The position numbers and the translations under genes are program-made. Positions 23,611-32,505 of a DNA stretch of 38,226 nucleotides are shown here, piece by piece (position 1 is the first letter of the stretch; each line of letters starts with the position of its first letter). This DNA comes from Fibrobacterota bacterium (lineage in GTDB: Bacteria; Fibrobacterota; Fibrobacteria; UBA11236): positions 1 through 38,226 of the forward strand of contig JAQBPO010000090.1 in the NCBI GenBank assembly GCA_028287465.1. Direction: 5' to 3'. The notes below the pieces were generated by a model. It was not told where the DNA came from, did not search any database, and worked only from the letters and a program-made list of their open reading frames with translations.

Positions 23611-25829
23611 GCCTTGAACCACTCGATCTGCTCCTGATTGAAGGTGTGCGTCACCTCGAAGGCGTCGCTGCTCCCGTCGGCGTGCTTGAGGGTGACCTTG
23701 AGGTTCTTGCCTGGGGCGAAGGACTGCAGGCCGGTGATGCCGACAAGGTCGTCCTCGCGCACCTTGTCGTAGTCCGCGACGTTGGCGAACTTGAGGGGCA
23801 GCAGGCCCTGCTTCTTGAGGTTGGTCTCATGGATGCGGGCCATGCTCTTGGCGATGACGGCGCGCGCGCCCAGGAAGCGCGGGGACATGGCGGCATGCTC
23901 GCGGGAGGAGCCTTCGCCGTAGTTCTCTTCGCCGAACACGACCCAGCCCTTGCCTTTCGCCTTGTAGTCGCGGGCGATCTGGGGATAGGTCTTCCCGGTT
24001 TCGCCCGTCAGCACGTTCTTGCCGGTGCCGATGGCGCCTCCGAACGCGTTGGTCGCGCCCACGAGCATGTTGTCCGAGATCTTGTCCAGATGGCCGCGGA
24101 ACTTGAGCCACTTGCCTGCGGGGGAGATATGGTCCGTGGTGCATTTGCCCTGGGCCTTGGCCAGGACCATGGCGTCCTCGATTTCCTTGCCGTCCCAGGG
24201 CTTGAACGGTTCCAGAAGCTGCAGGCGGTTGCTGTCCTTTGCCACCTTGACTTCAACCGCGGCTCCGTCCGTTGCGGGTGCGATGAATCCGTTATCGTTG
24301 AAGGCATAGCCGTTCTTGGGCAGGGCGTCGGCGACCGGGGCCCGTAGCTTGTAGGAAGAGCCGTCCGCGGCCTTGAGGGAATCCGTGAGGGGGTTGAACT
24401 TGATCGTTCCCGCCAGGGCCATGGCCGTTACCAGCTCCGGGGAGCCGATGAAGGACAGGGTGGCGTTGTTGCCGTCGTTGCGGCCGCGGAAGTTGCGGTT
24501 GAAGGAGGTGATGATGGAATTGGCGGTGCCTTCGGCCAGATCCTTGCGCTGCCATTGCCCGATGCAGGGGCCGCAGGCGTTGGCCATGACCACGGCGCCC
24601 ATCTTGTCCAGGGTGTCCAGGTAACCGTCGCGTTTCGTCGTATCGAACACCTGCTCGGAACCGGGGCTGACGAAGAACTGGGAGGCGGCCTTGGAGCCGC
24701 GGGCCAGGGCCTGGGACGCCACGAAGGCGGCACGGCCGACATCTTCGTAGGAGGAATTGGTGCACGAGCCGATCAAGGCGGCGGACAGGAGCTCGGGATA
24801 CTTCTCCTTCTCGATCTCCTCCTTGAACTTGGAGATGGGGCGCGCCTTGTCCGGGCTATGCGGCCCGACCACGTAGGGTTCCAGGGTATCGAGATCGATC
24901 TCGATGACCTCGTCATAGTAGGCGGAGGGGTTGGCGAGGACTTCCGGATCCGGATTGAGGAAGGCCTTGTACTTCTCGGCCAGGTCCGCCACGTCCGCGC
25001 GGCGCGTGGCGCGCAGGTAGTCGCCCATGGACTTGTGGAACGGGAACAGGGAGCAGGTGGCCCCGAGTTCGGCGCCCATGTTGGTGATGGTGGCCTGGGC
25101 GGTGCAGGACAATGTCTCCACGCCCTTTCCGAAGTACTCGATGATCTTGTTGGTGCCGCCCTTGACCGTGAGGATCTCCAGCAGCTTGAGGATGACGTCC
25201 TTGCCGGAGGTCCAGCCGTTGAGGGTGCCTTTGAGGTGGATGCCCGTGACCTTGGGATAGAGCACTTCCCAGGGCATGCCTACCATGACGTCCACGGCGT
25301 CGGAGCCGCCCACGCCCACGGCCATCATGCCGAGGCCGCCCGCGTTCGGCGTATGGGAGTCGGTGCCGATCATCATGCCGCCGGGGAAGGCGTAGTTCTC
25401 GAGCACGACCTGATGGATGATGCCGGAGCCCGGTTTCCAGAAGCCCATGCCGTACTTGCGGGCGGCGGAGCTGAGGAAGTCGAAGACCTCCTTGTTCTCG
25501 TGGTTCGCCATGTCGACGTCCTTGGAGGCGCCGTCCCGGGCGATGATCAGGTGATCGCAATGCACCGTGGTGGGCACGGCGACCTTGGCCTTTTGCGCCT
25601 GCATGAATTGGAGGATGGCCATCTGGGCGGTGGCGTCCTGCATGGCCACGCGATCGGGGCGGAGCAGGGCGAAGGACTTGCCGCGTTCCAGCTTGGGTTG
25701 GGCGGCGTCGTGGAGATGCGACCAGATGATCTTTTCGGCGAGGGTGAGGGCCTTGCCCAGGGTCTTGCGGGCGTAGGCATGCTTGGCATCCAGTCCGGCA
25801 TAAATCGCTTTGATATCGAGGCCTTCCAT
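23583..25829 (-). CDS. acnA: Aconitate hydratase, mitochondrial type
   Basis: 748 residues from ATG 25829, with GGAG nine bases upstream. It isomerises citrate to isocitrate in the TCA cycle through a 4Fe-4S cluster. The three cluster cysteines are in IGSCTNSSYEDVGRA (one) and NACGPCIGQW (two). GTDSHTPNAGGLGMMAVGVGGSDAVD and the domain 4 motif GEGSSREHAAMSPRFLGARAVI (catalytic Ser/Arg) are intact. The sequence is closer to the mitochondrial-type family than to AcnA/IRP or AcnB. The gene symbol is given by function. The 3' end lies in an inverted repeat and is followed by a second, partial copy of the last codons. Confidence 0.96.
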   Translation of the reverse strand: MEGLDIKAIYAGLDAKHAYARKTLGKALTLAEKIIWSHLHDAAQPKLERGKSFALLRPDRVAMQDATAQMAILQFMQAQKAKVAVPTTVHCDHLIIARDGASKDVDMANHENKEVFDFLSSAARKYGMGFWKPGSGIIHQVVLENYAFPGGMMIGTDSHTPNAGGLGMMAVGVGGSDAVDVMVGMPWEVLYPKVTGIHLKGTLNGWTSGKDVILKLLEILTVKGGTNKIIEYFGKGVETLSCTAQATITNMGAELGATCSLFPFHKSMGDYLRATRRADVADLAEKYKAFLNPDPEVLANPSAYYDEVIEIDLDTLEPYVVGPHSPDKARPISKFKEEIEKEKYPELLSAALIGSCTNSSYEDVGRAAFVASQALARGSKAASQFFVSPGSEQVFDTTKRDGYLDTLDKMGAVVMANACGPCIGQWQRKDLAEGTANSIITSFNRNFRGRNDGNNATLSFIGSPELVTAMALAGTIKFNPLTDSLKAADGSSYKLRAPVADALPKNGYAFNDNGFIAPATDGAAVEVKVAKDSNRLQLLEPFKPWDGKEIEDAMVLAKAQGKCTTDHISPAGKWLKFRGHLDKISDNMLVGATNAFGGAIGTGKNVLTGETGKTYPQIARDYKAKGKGWVVFGEENYGEGSSREHAAMSPRFLGARAVIAKSMARIHETNLKKQGLLPLKFANVADYDKVREDDLVGITGLQSFAPGKNLKVTLKHADGSSDAFEVTHTFNQEQIEWFKAGSALNLMN

Positions 25830-25964
25830 CTTCACTCCAATGCTGAGGGGCAGCGTTAAACGTTAGAATTTTGCCTGTTTCCCGGCAATTTCAAGGGGGC
25901 CGGCGGCGTCCCGCGCGTCCGCGCCGGTGGGGAAATCCGCGCTTCGATCGCCCTCCGGGCCGTT

Positions 25965-25985
25965 TTTACCCGGGTGCCGGGTAAA
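25965..25985. promoter_or_regulatory. Inverted repeat upstream of the TPR gene
   Basis: Perfect 9-bp arms TTTACCCGG/CCGGGTAAA with a 3-base centre, in the divergent acnA/TPR intergenic region. It contains TACCCGGGT, nine of the ten bases of the palindrome core found twice near 34.5 kb. A second inverted repeat CCGCTT/AAGCGG (25994-26011) abuts a -10-like TAGAAT (26012-26017). Confidence 0.4.
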
Positions 25986-26032
25986 CAATGGATCCGCTTC
26001 CGCGCAAGCGGTAGAATTCCTACCTGTACGCT

Positions 26033-27016
26033 ATGACTCCCGCCCCATCCAAATCATCCCCCGCCCGGGAACGCTTCCGGATGGGACCCGCTCTCCGGCG
26101 TCTTGGGGTTGCGGCCGCCCTGGCTTCCCTTATCCTGTTGCCGGCGATGGCGGAAGTCTACGTTGACGATTGGGGGAGCCCGGCCTCCGAATCCGCCCCG
26201 CGCGTCTCCCTGGATCAATCCCGCAAGGTCCAGAACCTTAAGGAGCGGGGCAATGCGCATTACCGCGCCAAGCGCTATGCGGAAGCCTGCCGCGCCTATC
26301 GCGAGGCCTCCCTGCTGGACAGCAACGACGCCGGGATCCGCAACGATCTGGGCAGTTGCTTTTTCAAGGTTGGGAGCAAGGATTCCGCTTTGCAGTTCAC
26401 CCGCGAGGCCCTGCGATTGGCGGATCGCGGTCTTGCCGTCACTCCGGATCCGCTCTGGTCCTTCCCTGATCTCCGCGCCCGCAAGACCGCCTATTTCAAC
26501 CTGGACAAGCTGGGCGGGCCCATGCCGGAACCGCTTCCCGGAAAATGCGAAACCTGGTCCTCCCTGGCCAATTGCAACGGCCGGTTCCACGTCTGCGTCG
26601 AGCAAGGCGCCCGCGCCTCCGAAGGCGGGACCTTGCGCTGGCAGGTACTGCGGGTCGCCCTTTCCAAATCGAGGGCGCTGTTTTCCTACGATGAGGTGGA
26701 AGTGCCCGCCCAGGTCCCCCATCCGGAATTGCGCGACATGGAGGAGATGTCCATCGAGGGCGACCCGGAAAGCAGGCAGCGTTGGGTGAACCGCGATTCC
26801 TCCGTCATCATCCCTCTTGGCGATTTCATGGAAACGGCCGACTCGACGTGCGAGGGTAAATGCGGCAAGCTCGAGACCGTCCTGAGCGAATGCCGCGTCA
26901 TCCACTTCGATCCGTGCGCCGGGCTGGTCGGAGTCGCCTGCGGGATCCAGGAGGGCCCGGGCCGGGATCGCATCGTGATCGGGGAATTCTACCTGATACC
27001 CGCGAAGCAGCCCTAG
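26033..27016 (+). CDS. Secreted TPR protein with cysteine-rich C-terminal domain
   Basis: 327 residues from ATG 26033, or 311 from ATG 26081, which gives a tidier signal peptide (RRLGVAAALASLILLPAMA). Residues about 70-130 hold two tetratricopeptide units (GNAHYRAKRYAEACRAYREASLLD, then NDLGSCFFKVGSKDSALQFTREAL). The rest is a beta-rich domain with at least nine cysteines (KCETWSSLANCNGRFHVC, TCEGKCGKL, DPCAGLVGVACG) likely to form disulfides outside the cytoplasm. Its stop codon overlaps that of the convergent M3 peptidase gene (shared CTAG). Function unknown. Confidence 0.8.
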   Translation: MTPAPSKSSPARERFRMGPALRRLGVAAALASLILLPAMAEVYVDDWGSPASESAPRVSLDQSRKVQNLKERGNAHYRAKRYAEACRAYREASLLDSNDAGIRNDLGSCFFKVGSKDSALQFTREALRLADRGLAVTPDPLWSFPDLRARKTAYFNLDKLGGPMPEPLPGKCETWSSLANCNGRFHVCVEQGARASEGGTLRWQVLRVALSKSRALFSYDEVEVPAQVPHPELRDMEEMSIEGDPESRQRWVNRDSSVIIPLGDFMETADSTCEGKCGKLETVLSECRVIHFDPCAGLVGVACGIQEGPGRDRIVIGEFYLIPAKQP

Positions 27017-28902
27017 CCGGGATTGCGGTTGTGCAGCCACTCCGCGAAGCCGCGCTCGATATCATCGAAGGTCTTCCCGTTCTCGTTGCTGGCGATGACC
27101 TCATCGCCGTGGACGATGCGGATGACCGCATCCAGATCCACCTTGCGTGAGGACCCCGTGGCGGCCTGGGCTCCTCCCGCCCCCGTACCGGCGATGCGGC
27201 GTTGGGCCGTCTCCACTTCCGCCAGGGCTTCTTCCAAGGGCCTGTTCACCATTTCCACCGTGGCTTCCGCGCCGAAGGGCTGGCCGGTGAGGCCCTGGAT
27301 CATGTCCAGGAAGGTGCGGGCGTTGCCGGGCTTCCAGTAGTGCTCGGCCAGGTCCTTGCCCACCAGGGGATTGTCGACCAGGGCCCCGTCCCGTTGCATG
27401 AAGAAGCGCCGGGTCTGGTGCACGGCCATCTCGGCCAGGACGTAACCGTGGTAATACGCCGAGGATTCGCCCGAAAGCAGGTGGGGCACGCTGAGGACGG
27501 GGCGGGTGCCTTCATTCAGGAACTGCATCTCCCGTTCAATTTCCCGCAAGGTCCTGATGACGTTTTCCGCAGTGAGGTCGGCCTCGGGCATCTCGTAGAT
27601 GGCCTTTTCCGCGAAGCAGACCGTGAGCATGGCGCGGAGGGAGAAGGCCTTGTAGGGATGCTTCTTGATGATGTTGTCCCGGATGAGATCCAGGGGCATG
27701 GGCATGTCGCGTTCGTCCCGCGCGTAGCGCAGCAGCCATTCCGGCGTCTCGATGAAGCTGTCCAGGAACATGCTCTGGGTCTCCGCGAAGGCCACCGAGG
27801 TGGGCGCGTACTCCTGGGAGAAGCAGGGCGCGGGCATGAGGATGTTGCTGAAATGGGCCGCGTGCCCGCCTTCGTGGAACAGGGTCTCGGTGGCGCGATG
27901 ACCGCTGCCGACCTGGCCGGGAATGGCGTTGGCGGTGAAGTTGATCCGCGCCGGCAGGTATTCGCCCGCGTCCATGAATCCCGGCACGGGGCCGTGCATG
28001 AAGCCGTTCTCGTATTTGCCTTTGCGATCCAGGAGGTCCAAGGTCAGGGTCGCGCCCCGGTATTTGATGCCCAAGGCCGTGAAGGAGCGGCCCCAACGGC
28101 CGAGCGCGGTCCCGAAACCGAAGTAGGGATCCATCTGGGTGGTGACGTCCCCGGCGGTGAGATACAGGAAGTTCCAGGCTTCGCGCCCGGATGCCCCTGA
28201 CTTGGCGGCCAAGGCGTCGATGGAGGCCTTGCAAGCTTCCCGGGTCCGCTTTTCCAGATCGCCCAGGATATCGAACAGGACCCGCTTGGAGAAGCCCTCG
28301 TTGCGAGAGACCTTGTAGTCATAGTAATCCTCGTATCCGAGCATTCGTCCGAGCTTGTTGCGCTCGCGCACGATATCCAGGAACCCCTTGTCCAGCATCT
28401 CGCGTTCGATCGATTGGAGTCCGCGATGGGCGGCCTTCCGCAAGGCCTCGTCCGGGGAGGTCCGCACGAGCAGGCCCAACCGGATGGAGCTTGCCGGGGT
28501 GAATGCTCCCGTGCCCGGATCGGCATAGCCGAGTTTCATGGCCTGGCGGGCCTCCTGCAGCCGGCCTTCCATCTCGACCAGGCGGTTGGCCAGGTCCTTG
28601 GCGTCCGGATTCTCGATGGCATGGACCTCGAAGAAGCGCAACCAGCCCTGCAGGCCGATGCGGTCTTCCGGCGCGAGCCCGGGTTTGGCGATTTCCGCCC
28701 GCAGGGCGGGCAGGTATTTCGGGTCCGAAATCCATCCTTGGAGGCGGATCTCCTTCTTCTCGAAATCCCCGGGGACCTTGGCCGAGAGCGCCATCTTGTC
28801 CTTCCAGAACGCATCCTCCTTTTCGAAATGGGCCTGGAGGTAGGTCCGGTTCAATTCCTGAAGCAACGGATTGACGGCGGTCTGGGATGCTTTGGCTATC
28901 AT
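27013..28902 (-). CDS. M3-family metallopeptidase (oligoendopeptidase-like)
   Basis: 629 residues with AGGAG nine bases before the ATG. The zinc site is LFHEGGHAAHF (H343, E344, H347), with the third ligand E374 in AFAETQSMFLDSF. This is the HExxH-plus-Glu arrangement of M3/thimet-type peptidases, which cut short peptides in the cytoplasm. GPVPGFMDAGEYLPARINFTANAIPG and SSAYYHGYVLAEMAVHQTRRFF are further family landmarks. There is no signal peptide. A C-terminal extension after about residue 575 (Ala/Gly stretch, then VDLDAVIRIVHGDEVIASNENGKTF) is not part of the core. It ends in a 4-base overlap with the convergent TPR gene. Confidence 0.92.
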   Translation of the reverse strand: MIAKASQTAVNPLLQELNRTYLQAHFEKEDAFWKDKMALSAKVPGDFEKKEIRLQGWISDPKYLPALRAEIAKPGLAPEDRIGLQGWLRFFEVHAIENPDAKDLANRLVEMEGRLQEARQAMKLGYADPGTGAFTPASSIRLGLLVRTSPDEALRKAAHRGLQSIEREMLDKGFLDIVRERNKLGRMLGYEDYYDYKVSRNEGFSKRVLFDILGDLEKRTREACKASIDALAAKSGASGREAWNFLYLTAGDVTTQMDPYFGFGTALGRWGRSFTALGIKYRGATLTLDLLDRKGKYENGFMHGPVPGFMDAGEYLPARINFTANAIPGQVGSGHRATETLFHEGGHAAHFSNILMPAPCFSQEYAPTSVAFAETQSMFLDSFIETPEWLLRYARDERDMPMPLDLIRDNIIKKHPYKAFSLRAMLTVCFAEKAIYEMPEADLTAENVIRTLREIEREMQFLNEGTRPVLSVPHLLSGESSAYYHGYVLAEMAVHQTRRFFMQRDGALVDNPLVGKDLAEHYWKPGNARTFLDMIQGLTGQPFGAEATVEMVNRPLEEALAEVETAQRRIAGTGAGGAQAATGSSRKVDLDAVIRIVHGDEVIASNENGKTFDDIERGFAEWLHNRNPG

Positions 28903-29004
28903 GGCCTGTTCTCCTGGAGGAGGAGGGAAGATACAATTCTTGGCTTGGGAGGTCCCGGATTTCCCGCCCGGAAAGGCGGTCGGGAAGGGGCGGATGTCAG
29001 GGGT

Positions 29005-29382
29005 TCAGCAGACGGCGCGGCCGTACTTTTTTTCCGCGTCTTCCAGGGAAGGGAAAATCTCGAAGAGGGTGGCGAGCTGGCTGCCCTCGAGGACCTGGAG
29101 GATCTGGGTCGGCACGTCGACGAGCACCATTTCGCGGGCGAGATGGCCCAAGGCCTTGTGCTGGTTCGCGAGGGTGGCCAGGGCCTGGGAATCTATGGTA
29201 TAGCATCCCTGCAGGCTCAGGAAAAGCTTGCCGCGGGCATGCGCCAGGGTGCGGTTGAAAATCGCGCTCAGCTTCGCGGCGTTGTTCCCGGCCAGGTTGC
29301 CGGCGACCCGCAAGAAGGTGTTGGTCTGGCCGATGCCCAGGGTGTAGTTCAGGTCTCCGAGAGTGACATCCATGACGGGCAT
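29005..29382 (-). CDS. STAS-domain protein (anti-sigma-factor-antagonist-like)
   Basis: 125 residues. The single STAS fold has VAGNLAGNNAAKLSAIFNRTLAHARGKLFLSLQGCYTIDSQALATLANQHKAL. The D64-S65 pair is in the position of the phosphorylated serine of SpoIIAA-type antagonists. No kinase or phosphatase partner is adjacent. GGGAGG lies 12 bases before ATG 29382 (an ATG at 29373 is also possible). A 10-bp palindrome GGCATATGCC is at 29401-29410 in the leader. Divergent from pyrE. Confidence 0.85.
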   Translation of the reverse strand: MPVMDVTLGDLNYTLGIGQTNTFLRVAGNLAGNNAAKLSAIFNRTLAHARGKLFLSLQGCYTIDSQALATLANQHKALGHLAREMVLVDVPTQILQVLEGSQLATLFEIFPSLEDAEKKYGRAVC

Positions 29383-29520
29383 AATTTGAGTATACCTCCC
29401 GGCATATGCCTAGGCGAGGGAAAAAGATCTTCGCCACGGGAGGATCCGTTCCGACCCCGGCAGTTGTTATCTTGCAGGGTCGCGGCACGTGATGCCGGAC
29501 ACGGAGGACGGGGTCGGGCC

Positions 29521-29557
29521 GCGTAGGCCGGGCCGCGTAGGCCGGGCAGCGTACCGG
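29521..29557. repeat. 14-bp tandem repeat in the pyrE leader
   Basis: GCGTAGGCCGGGCC is repeated as GCGTAGGCCGGGCA and then partly as GCGTACCGG, about 2.6 units, 50 bases before pyrE. Confidence 0.6.
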
Positions 29558-29606
29558 ACGGAACACCCGCCGGGTCGCCGGCGGATAGGGCAACGGGGAA
29601 AAGTTG

Positions 29607-30293
29607 ATGGAAAATCTGAAGTACGGCTTCATCGAATTCATGCTGTCGGCGGGAGCGCTGCGGTTCGGGGACTTCACGACCAAAAGCGGACGCAAGACTC
29701 CCTATTTCATCAACACGGGAGCTTACGTGAAAGCCTCCCAGATCCGCAAGCTCGGGGAATTCTACGCCCACGCCATCCAATCCGCTTTCGGATCCGATGT
29801 CGATAATCTTTTCGGTCCCGCCTATAAGGGCATCCCCCTGGCGGTCACCGCCTCCATCGCCCTGGATGCCCTTTACAAGCAGGACGTCACCTATACCTTC
29901 AACCGCAAAGAACCCAAGGACCATGGGGAAGGCGGGACCCTCGTCGGTTATAATTACGCTTCCCATCCGGCCTCGGGCAAGCCCTGCAGGGTGGTCATCA
30001 TCGAGGACGTAACCACGGCCGGAACCTCGATCCGGGAAAGCATGCCTCTGATCTCCCTTCCGGGCATCAAGCCCTTGGGCCTGGTCGTTTCCGTGGACAG
30101 GATGGAGCGGGGCAAAGGGGACCGTCCCGCGCTCCGGGAAATCGAGGAGGATTACGGCCTCAAGACCACGGCCATCGTGACCCTGCTCGACATCCTCGGC
30201 TTCCTGGAATCGGGCGCCGGAGATCGTTTCCTGACCCTCGACCCCGGGCTGCTCGAACGGATGAAGGCCTACCGCAAGGAGTACGGGACCTAG
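29607..30293 (+). CDS. pyrE: Orotate phosphoribosyltransferase
   Basis: 228 residues. It converts orotate and PRPP to OMP in pyrimidine synthesis, the step after PyrD. The N-terminal FGDFTTKSGRKTPYFINTG is the OPRTase substrate region. FGPAYKGIPLAV and YTFNRKEPKDHGEGG form the flexible active-site loop. The PRPP motif reads VVIIEDVTTAGTSI. GGGGAAAAG precedes the ATG. creB starts 33 bases after the stop, so the two may share a transcript. Confidence 0.96.
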   Translation: MENLKYGFIEFMLSAGALRFGDFTTKSGRKTPYFINTGAYVKASQIRKLGEFYAHAIQSAFGSDVDNLFGPAYKGIPLAVTASIALDALYKQDVTYTFNRKEPKDHGEGGTLVGYNYASHPASGKPCRVVIIEDVTTAGTSIRESMPLISLPGIKPLGLVVSVDRMERGKGDRPALREIEEDYGLKTTAIVTLLDILGFLESGAGDRFLTLDPGLLERMKAYRKEYGT

Positions 30294-30326
30294 GTTCCCG
30301 CCCTCCCGTCCCGGTCCGCGCATACG

Positions 30327-31055
30327 ATGAAGCATCGCATCCTCATCATCGAAGACGAACCGGCCATCGCCGACAATATCGTGTATGCCCTGGAGACCGA
30401 AGGCTTCCTCTGCCGGTGGTGCGCCACAGGCGGCGAAGGCCTCCGCGCCCTCGGGGAACATTTCGATCTGGCGGTGCTGGACGTGGGATTGCCCGATATC
30501 GGCGGCTTCGATCTGTGCCGGGAAATCCGCAAAACCCATGACCTGCCCATCGTGTTCCTGACGGCACGGGCGGGTGAAATCGATCGGGTGGTGGGCCTGG
30601 AAATCGGCGCGGACGATTACGTGGTCAAGCCCTTCAGCCCCAGGGAACTGGCCGCGCGCATCAAGGCCATCCTCCGCCGCACCGCGGTTGCGAAACCGCC
30701 CCGGCCGGAAGCCTTGCCTATAACGATGCCCATCGCGGCTCCGGATCCGCTTTCGGCCTTTCCGTTCCGGGTGGATGCCGATCGGCTCCTCATCGCCTAT
30801 TTCAACGTCCCCCTGGAACTTTCCCGGTACGAATACCGGCTCCTGGCCGTCCTTCTGGAAAAGCCCGGACGCGTCCTGTCCCGCGAGCAGCTGATGGAAA
30901 AGGCCTGGGATTCCCCGGAATCCAGTCTGGACCGCACCGTGGACGCCCATGTCAAAAGCCTCCGCGCGAAATTGCGCGCGGTCCGCCCCGAGATCGATCC
31001 CATCCGCACCCACCGGGGCACGGGTTATTCGCTTAAGGAAGACTGGCTGCCGTGA
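30327..31055 (+). CDS. creB: CreB-like response regulator
   Basis: 242 residues, OmpR family. The receiver spans 1-120 (acidic pair E9-D10, phospho-acceptor D52 in LAVLDVGLPDIGGFDLC, FLTARAGEIDRVVGLEIGADDYVVKPFSPREL). The winged-helix DNA-binding domain spans 150-240 (LSRYEYRLLAVLLEKPGRVLSREQLMEKAW, DRTVDAHVKSLRAKLRAVRPEIDPIRTHRGTGYSL). Both halves match the E. coli CreB pattern closely. It overlaps creC by 4 bases. CreB binds direct repeats TTCAC-N6-TTCAC, and such repeats are present before creD. Confidence 0.93.
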   Translation: MKHRILIIEDEPAIADNIVYALETEGFLCRWCATGGEGLRALGEHFDLAVLDVGLPDIGGFDLCREIRKTHDLPIVFLTARAGEIDRVVGLEIGADDYVVKPFSPRELAARIKAILRRTAVAKPPRPEALPITMPIAAPDPLSAFPFRVDADRLLIAYFNVPLELSRYEYRLLAVLLEKPGRVLSREQLMEKAWDSPESSLDRTVDAHVKSLRAKLRAVRPEIDPIRTHRGTGYSLKEDWLP

Positions 31056-32500
31056 AACTGCGCACCCGCCTGTTCCTGGGCTTCTTCCTGCTTTCGGGAG
31101 CGGGCTTCTATTTCCTCGTGAACCGGATCCTGGATGATCTGCGGCCCCGCTACCTGGAATCCTCCGAGGTGGGCCTGATCGATACTTCCAACCTTCTCGC
31201 CGCCTTGCTGGAATCGGACCTCAGCAGGAACGGGATCCCGGTGCAAAGCCTGCGCGAAGCCTTCAGGAAGATGCCGGAACGGATCATTTCCGCAAAAGTA
31301 CGGGACATCGTCAAGACGGGGATGGACCTGCGCGTCTACGTGACCGATTCAGCGGGCATGGTCGTATTCGATTCGGACGGCGGGCGCGACGAGGGCAAGG
31401 ACTATTCGCGTTGGAACGACGTATACAGGACCTTGCGCGGCCAGTATGGCGCGCGTTCCACCCGGACCGATCCGGAAAAGCCCTCCACCTCCTTCATGTA
31501 CGTCGGCGCGCCGATCCGCAAGCCCGGTTCGCAGCGGGTCGCGGGAGTGGTCACGGTTTCCAAGCCTTCCAACAGCATCGACCTGTTCATCAGCGCCGCG
31601 CGCGGGAAGATCGTGGCCGGCGGCCTGGTGGCGGCCTTCGCCGTCGCCCTGTTGGGGATGGTTGTCTCGGCCCTCATCCTGCGCCCCATCCAACGCCTGA
31701 CCGACTACGCCCGCGCCATCCGGGACGGGCGCCCTGCGCCGCTCCCGGCCCTGGGACGCAGCGAAATCGGGGAGATGGGACGCGCCTTCGAGGAGATGCG
31801 CGAAGCGCTGGAAGGCCGCAAATACGTGGAGCAATACGTGCATACCTTGACCCACGAGTTGAAGAGTCCGATGTCTTCGGTGCGCGGGGCCGCGGAGCTC
31901 CTCCAGGAGGACATGCCCCGGGAAAAGCGGGCGGGATTCCTGGCCAACATCCGATCGGAAATCGATCGCATGCAATCCCTGGTGGACCGTATGCTCGACC
32001 TTTCGGGATTGGAAAGCCGGCGCGGCCTGGAGGAGTCCCAGCGCGTGGAGCTTTCCGGTCTGGCGATGGAAGTGCGGGACCGGCTGGGCGCTCCCCTCGT
32101 CCGCAAGGAAATCGACCTGCACGCCTCCCTGGAGTCCGGGTTATGGGTGCTCGGTGAGAAGTTCCTGCTGCAACAGGCCTTCCAGAACCTGCTCGACAAT
32201 GCCATCGCCTTCAGCCCCAAGGGCGGCCGCCTGGACATCCGCGCGGGACGGGTGGGTGGCCTGATCCAGCTCGAGGTCCTCGATCAAGGGCCCGGCATCC
32301 CGGGATACGCCCGTGAAAAGGTCTTCGGGAAATTCTTCTCCCTGCAAAGGCCGGACACGGGACGCAAGAGCTCGGGCCTCGGCCTGACCATAGTCCATGA
32401 AATCACCCGGCTGCACCAGGGAACCATCCGCCTGGAAGCGCGCCCGGAGGGTGGTCTCCGGGCGGTATGGAGCCTCCCGGCTTCCATCTCCTTGAACTGA
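31052..32500 (+). CDS. creC: CreC-like sensor histidine kinase
   Basis: 482 residues from GTG 31052, overlapping the creB stop. A first helix (FLGFFLLSGAGFYFLV) and a second (about 188-210) enclose a periplasmic sensor with the CreC hallmark DYSRWNDVYRTLRGQYGARSTRTDP (about 117-141) and SFMYVGAPI. HAMP follows (RPIQRLTDYARAIRDGRPAPLP). The phospho-accepting H268 lies in THELKSPMSSVRGAAELL. The ATPase has NLLDNAIAFSPKGG, DQGPGIPGYAREKVFGKFFSL and SSGLGLTIV. CreC in E. coli responds to carbon or redox state through an unsettled signal. creD, the usual next gene, is displaced by about 2.2 kb. Confidence 0.93.
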   Translation: MKLRTRLFLGFFLLSGAGFYFLVNRILDDLRPRYLESSEVGLIDTSNLLAALLESDLSRNGIPVQSLREAFRKMPERIISAKVRDIVKTGMDLRVYVTDSAGMVVFDSDGGRDEGKDYSRWNDVYRTLRGQYGARSTRTDPEKPSTSFMYVGAPIRKPGSQRVAGVVTVSKPSNSIDLFISAARGKIVAGGLVAAFAVALLGMVVSALILRPIQRLTDYARAIRDGRPAPLPALGRSEIGEMGRAFEEMREALEGRKYVEQYVHTLTHELKSPMSSVRGAAELLQEDMPREKRAGFLANIRSEIDRMQSLVDRMLDLSGLESRRGLEESQRVELSGLAMEVRDRLGAPLVRKEIDLHASLESGLWVLGEKFLLQQAFQNLLDNAIAFSPKGGRLDIRAGRVGGLIQLEVLDQGPGIPGYAREKVFGKFFSLQRPDTGRKSSGLGLTIVHEITRLHQGTIRLEARPEGGLRAVWSLPASISLN

Positions 32501-32505
32501 TCCCG

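Noticed and set aside
24555-25859. 434-codon open frame antisense to acnA
   Set aside because: acnA has every catalytic motif over the same bases; the antisense frame is His/Gly/Asp-rich with no domain.
29349-31013. 554-codon open frame antisense to pyrE and creB
   Set aside because: It spans two clear genes and their intergenic regions; no motif.
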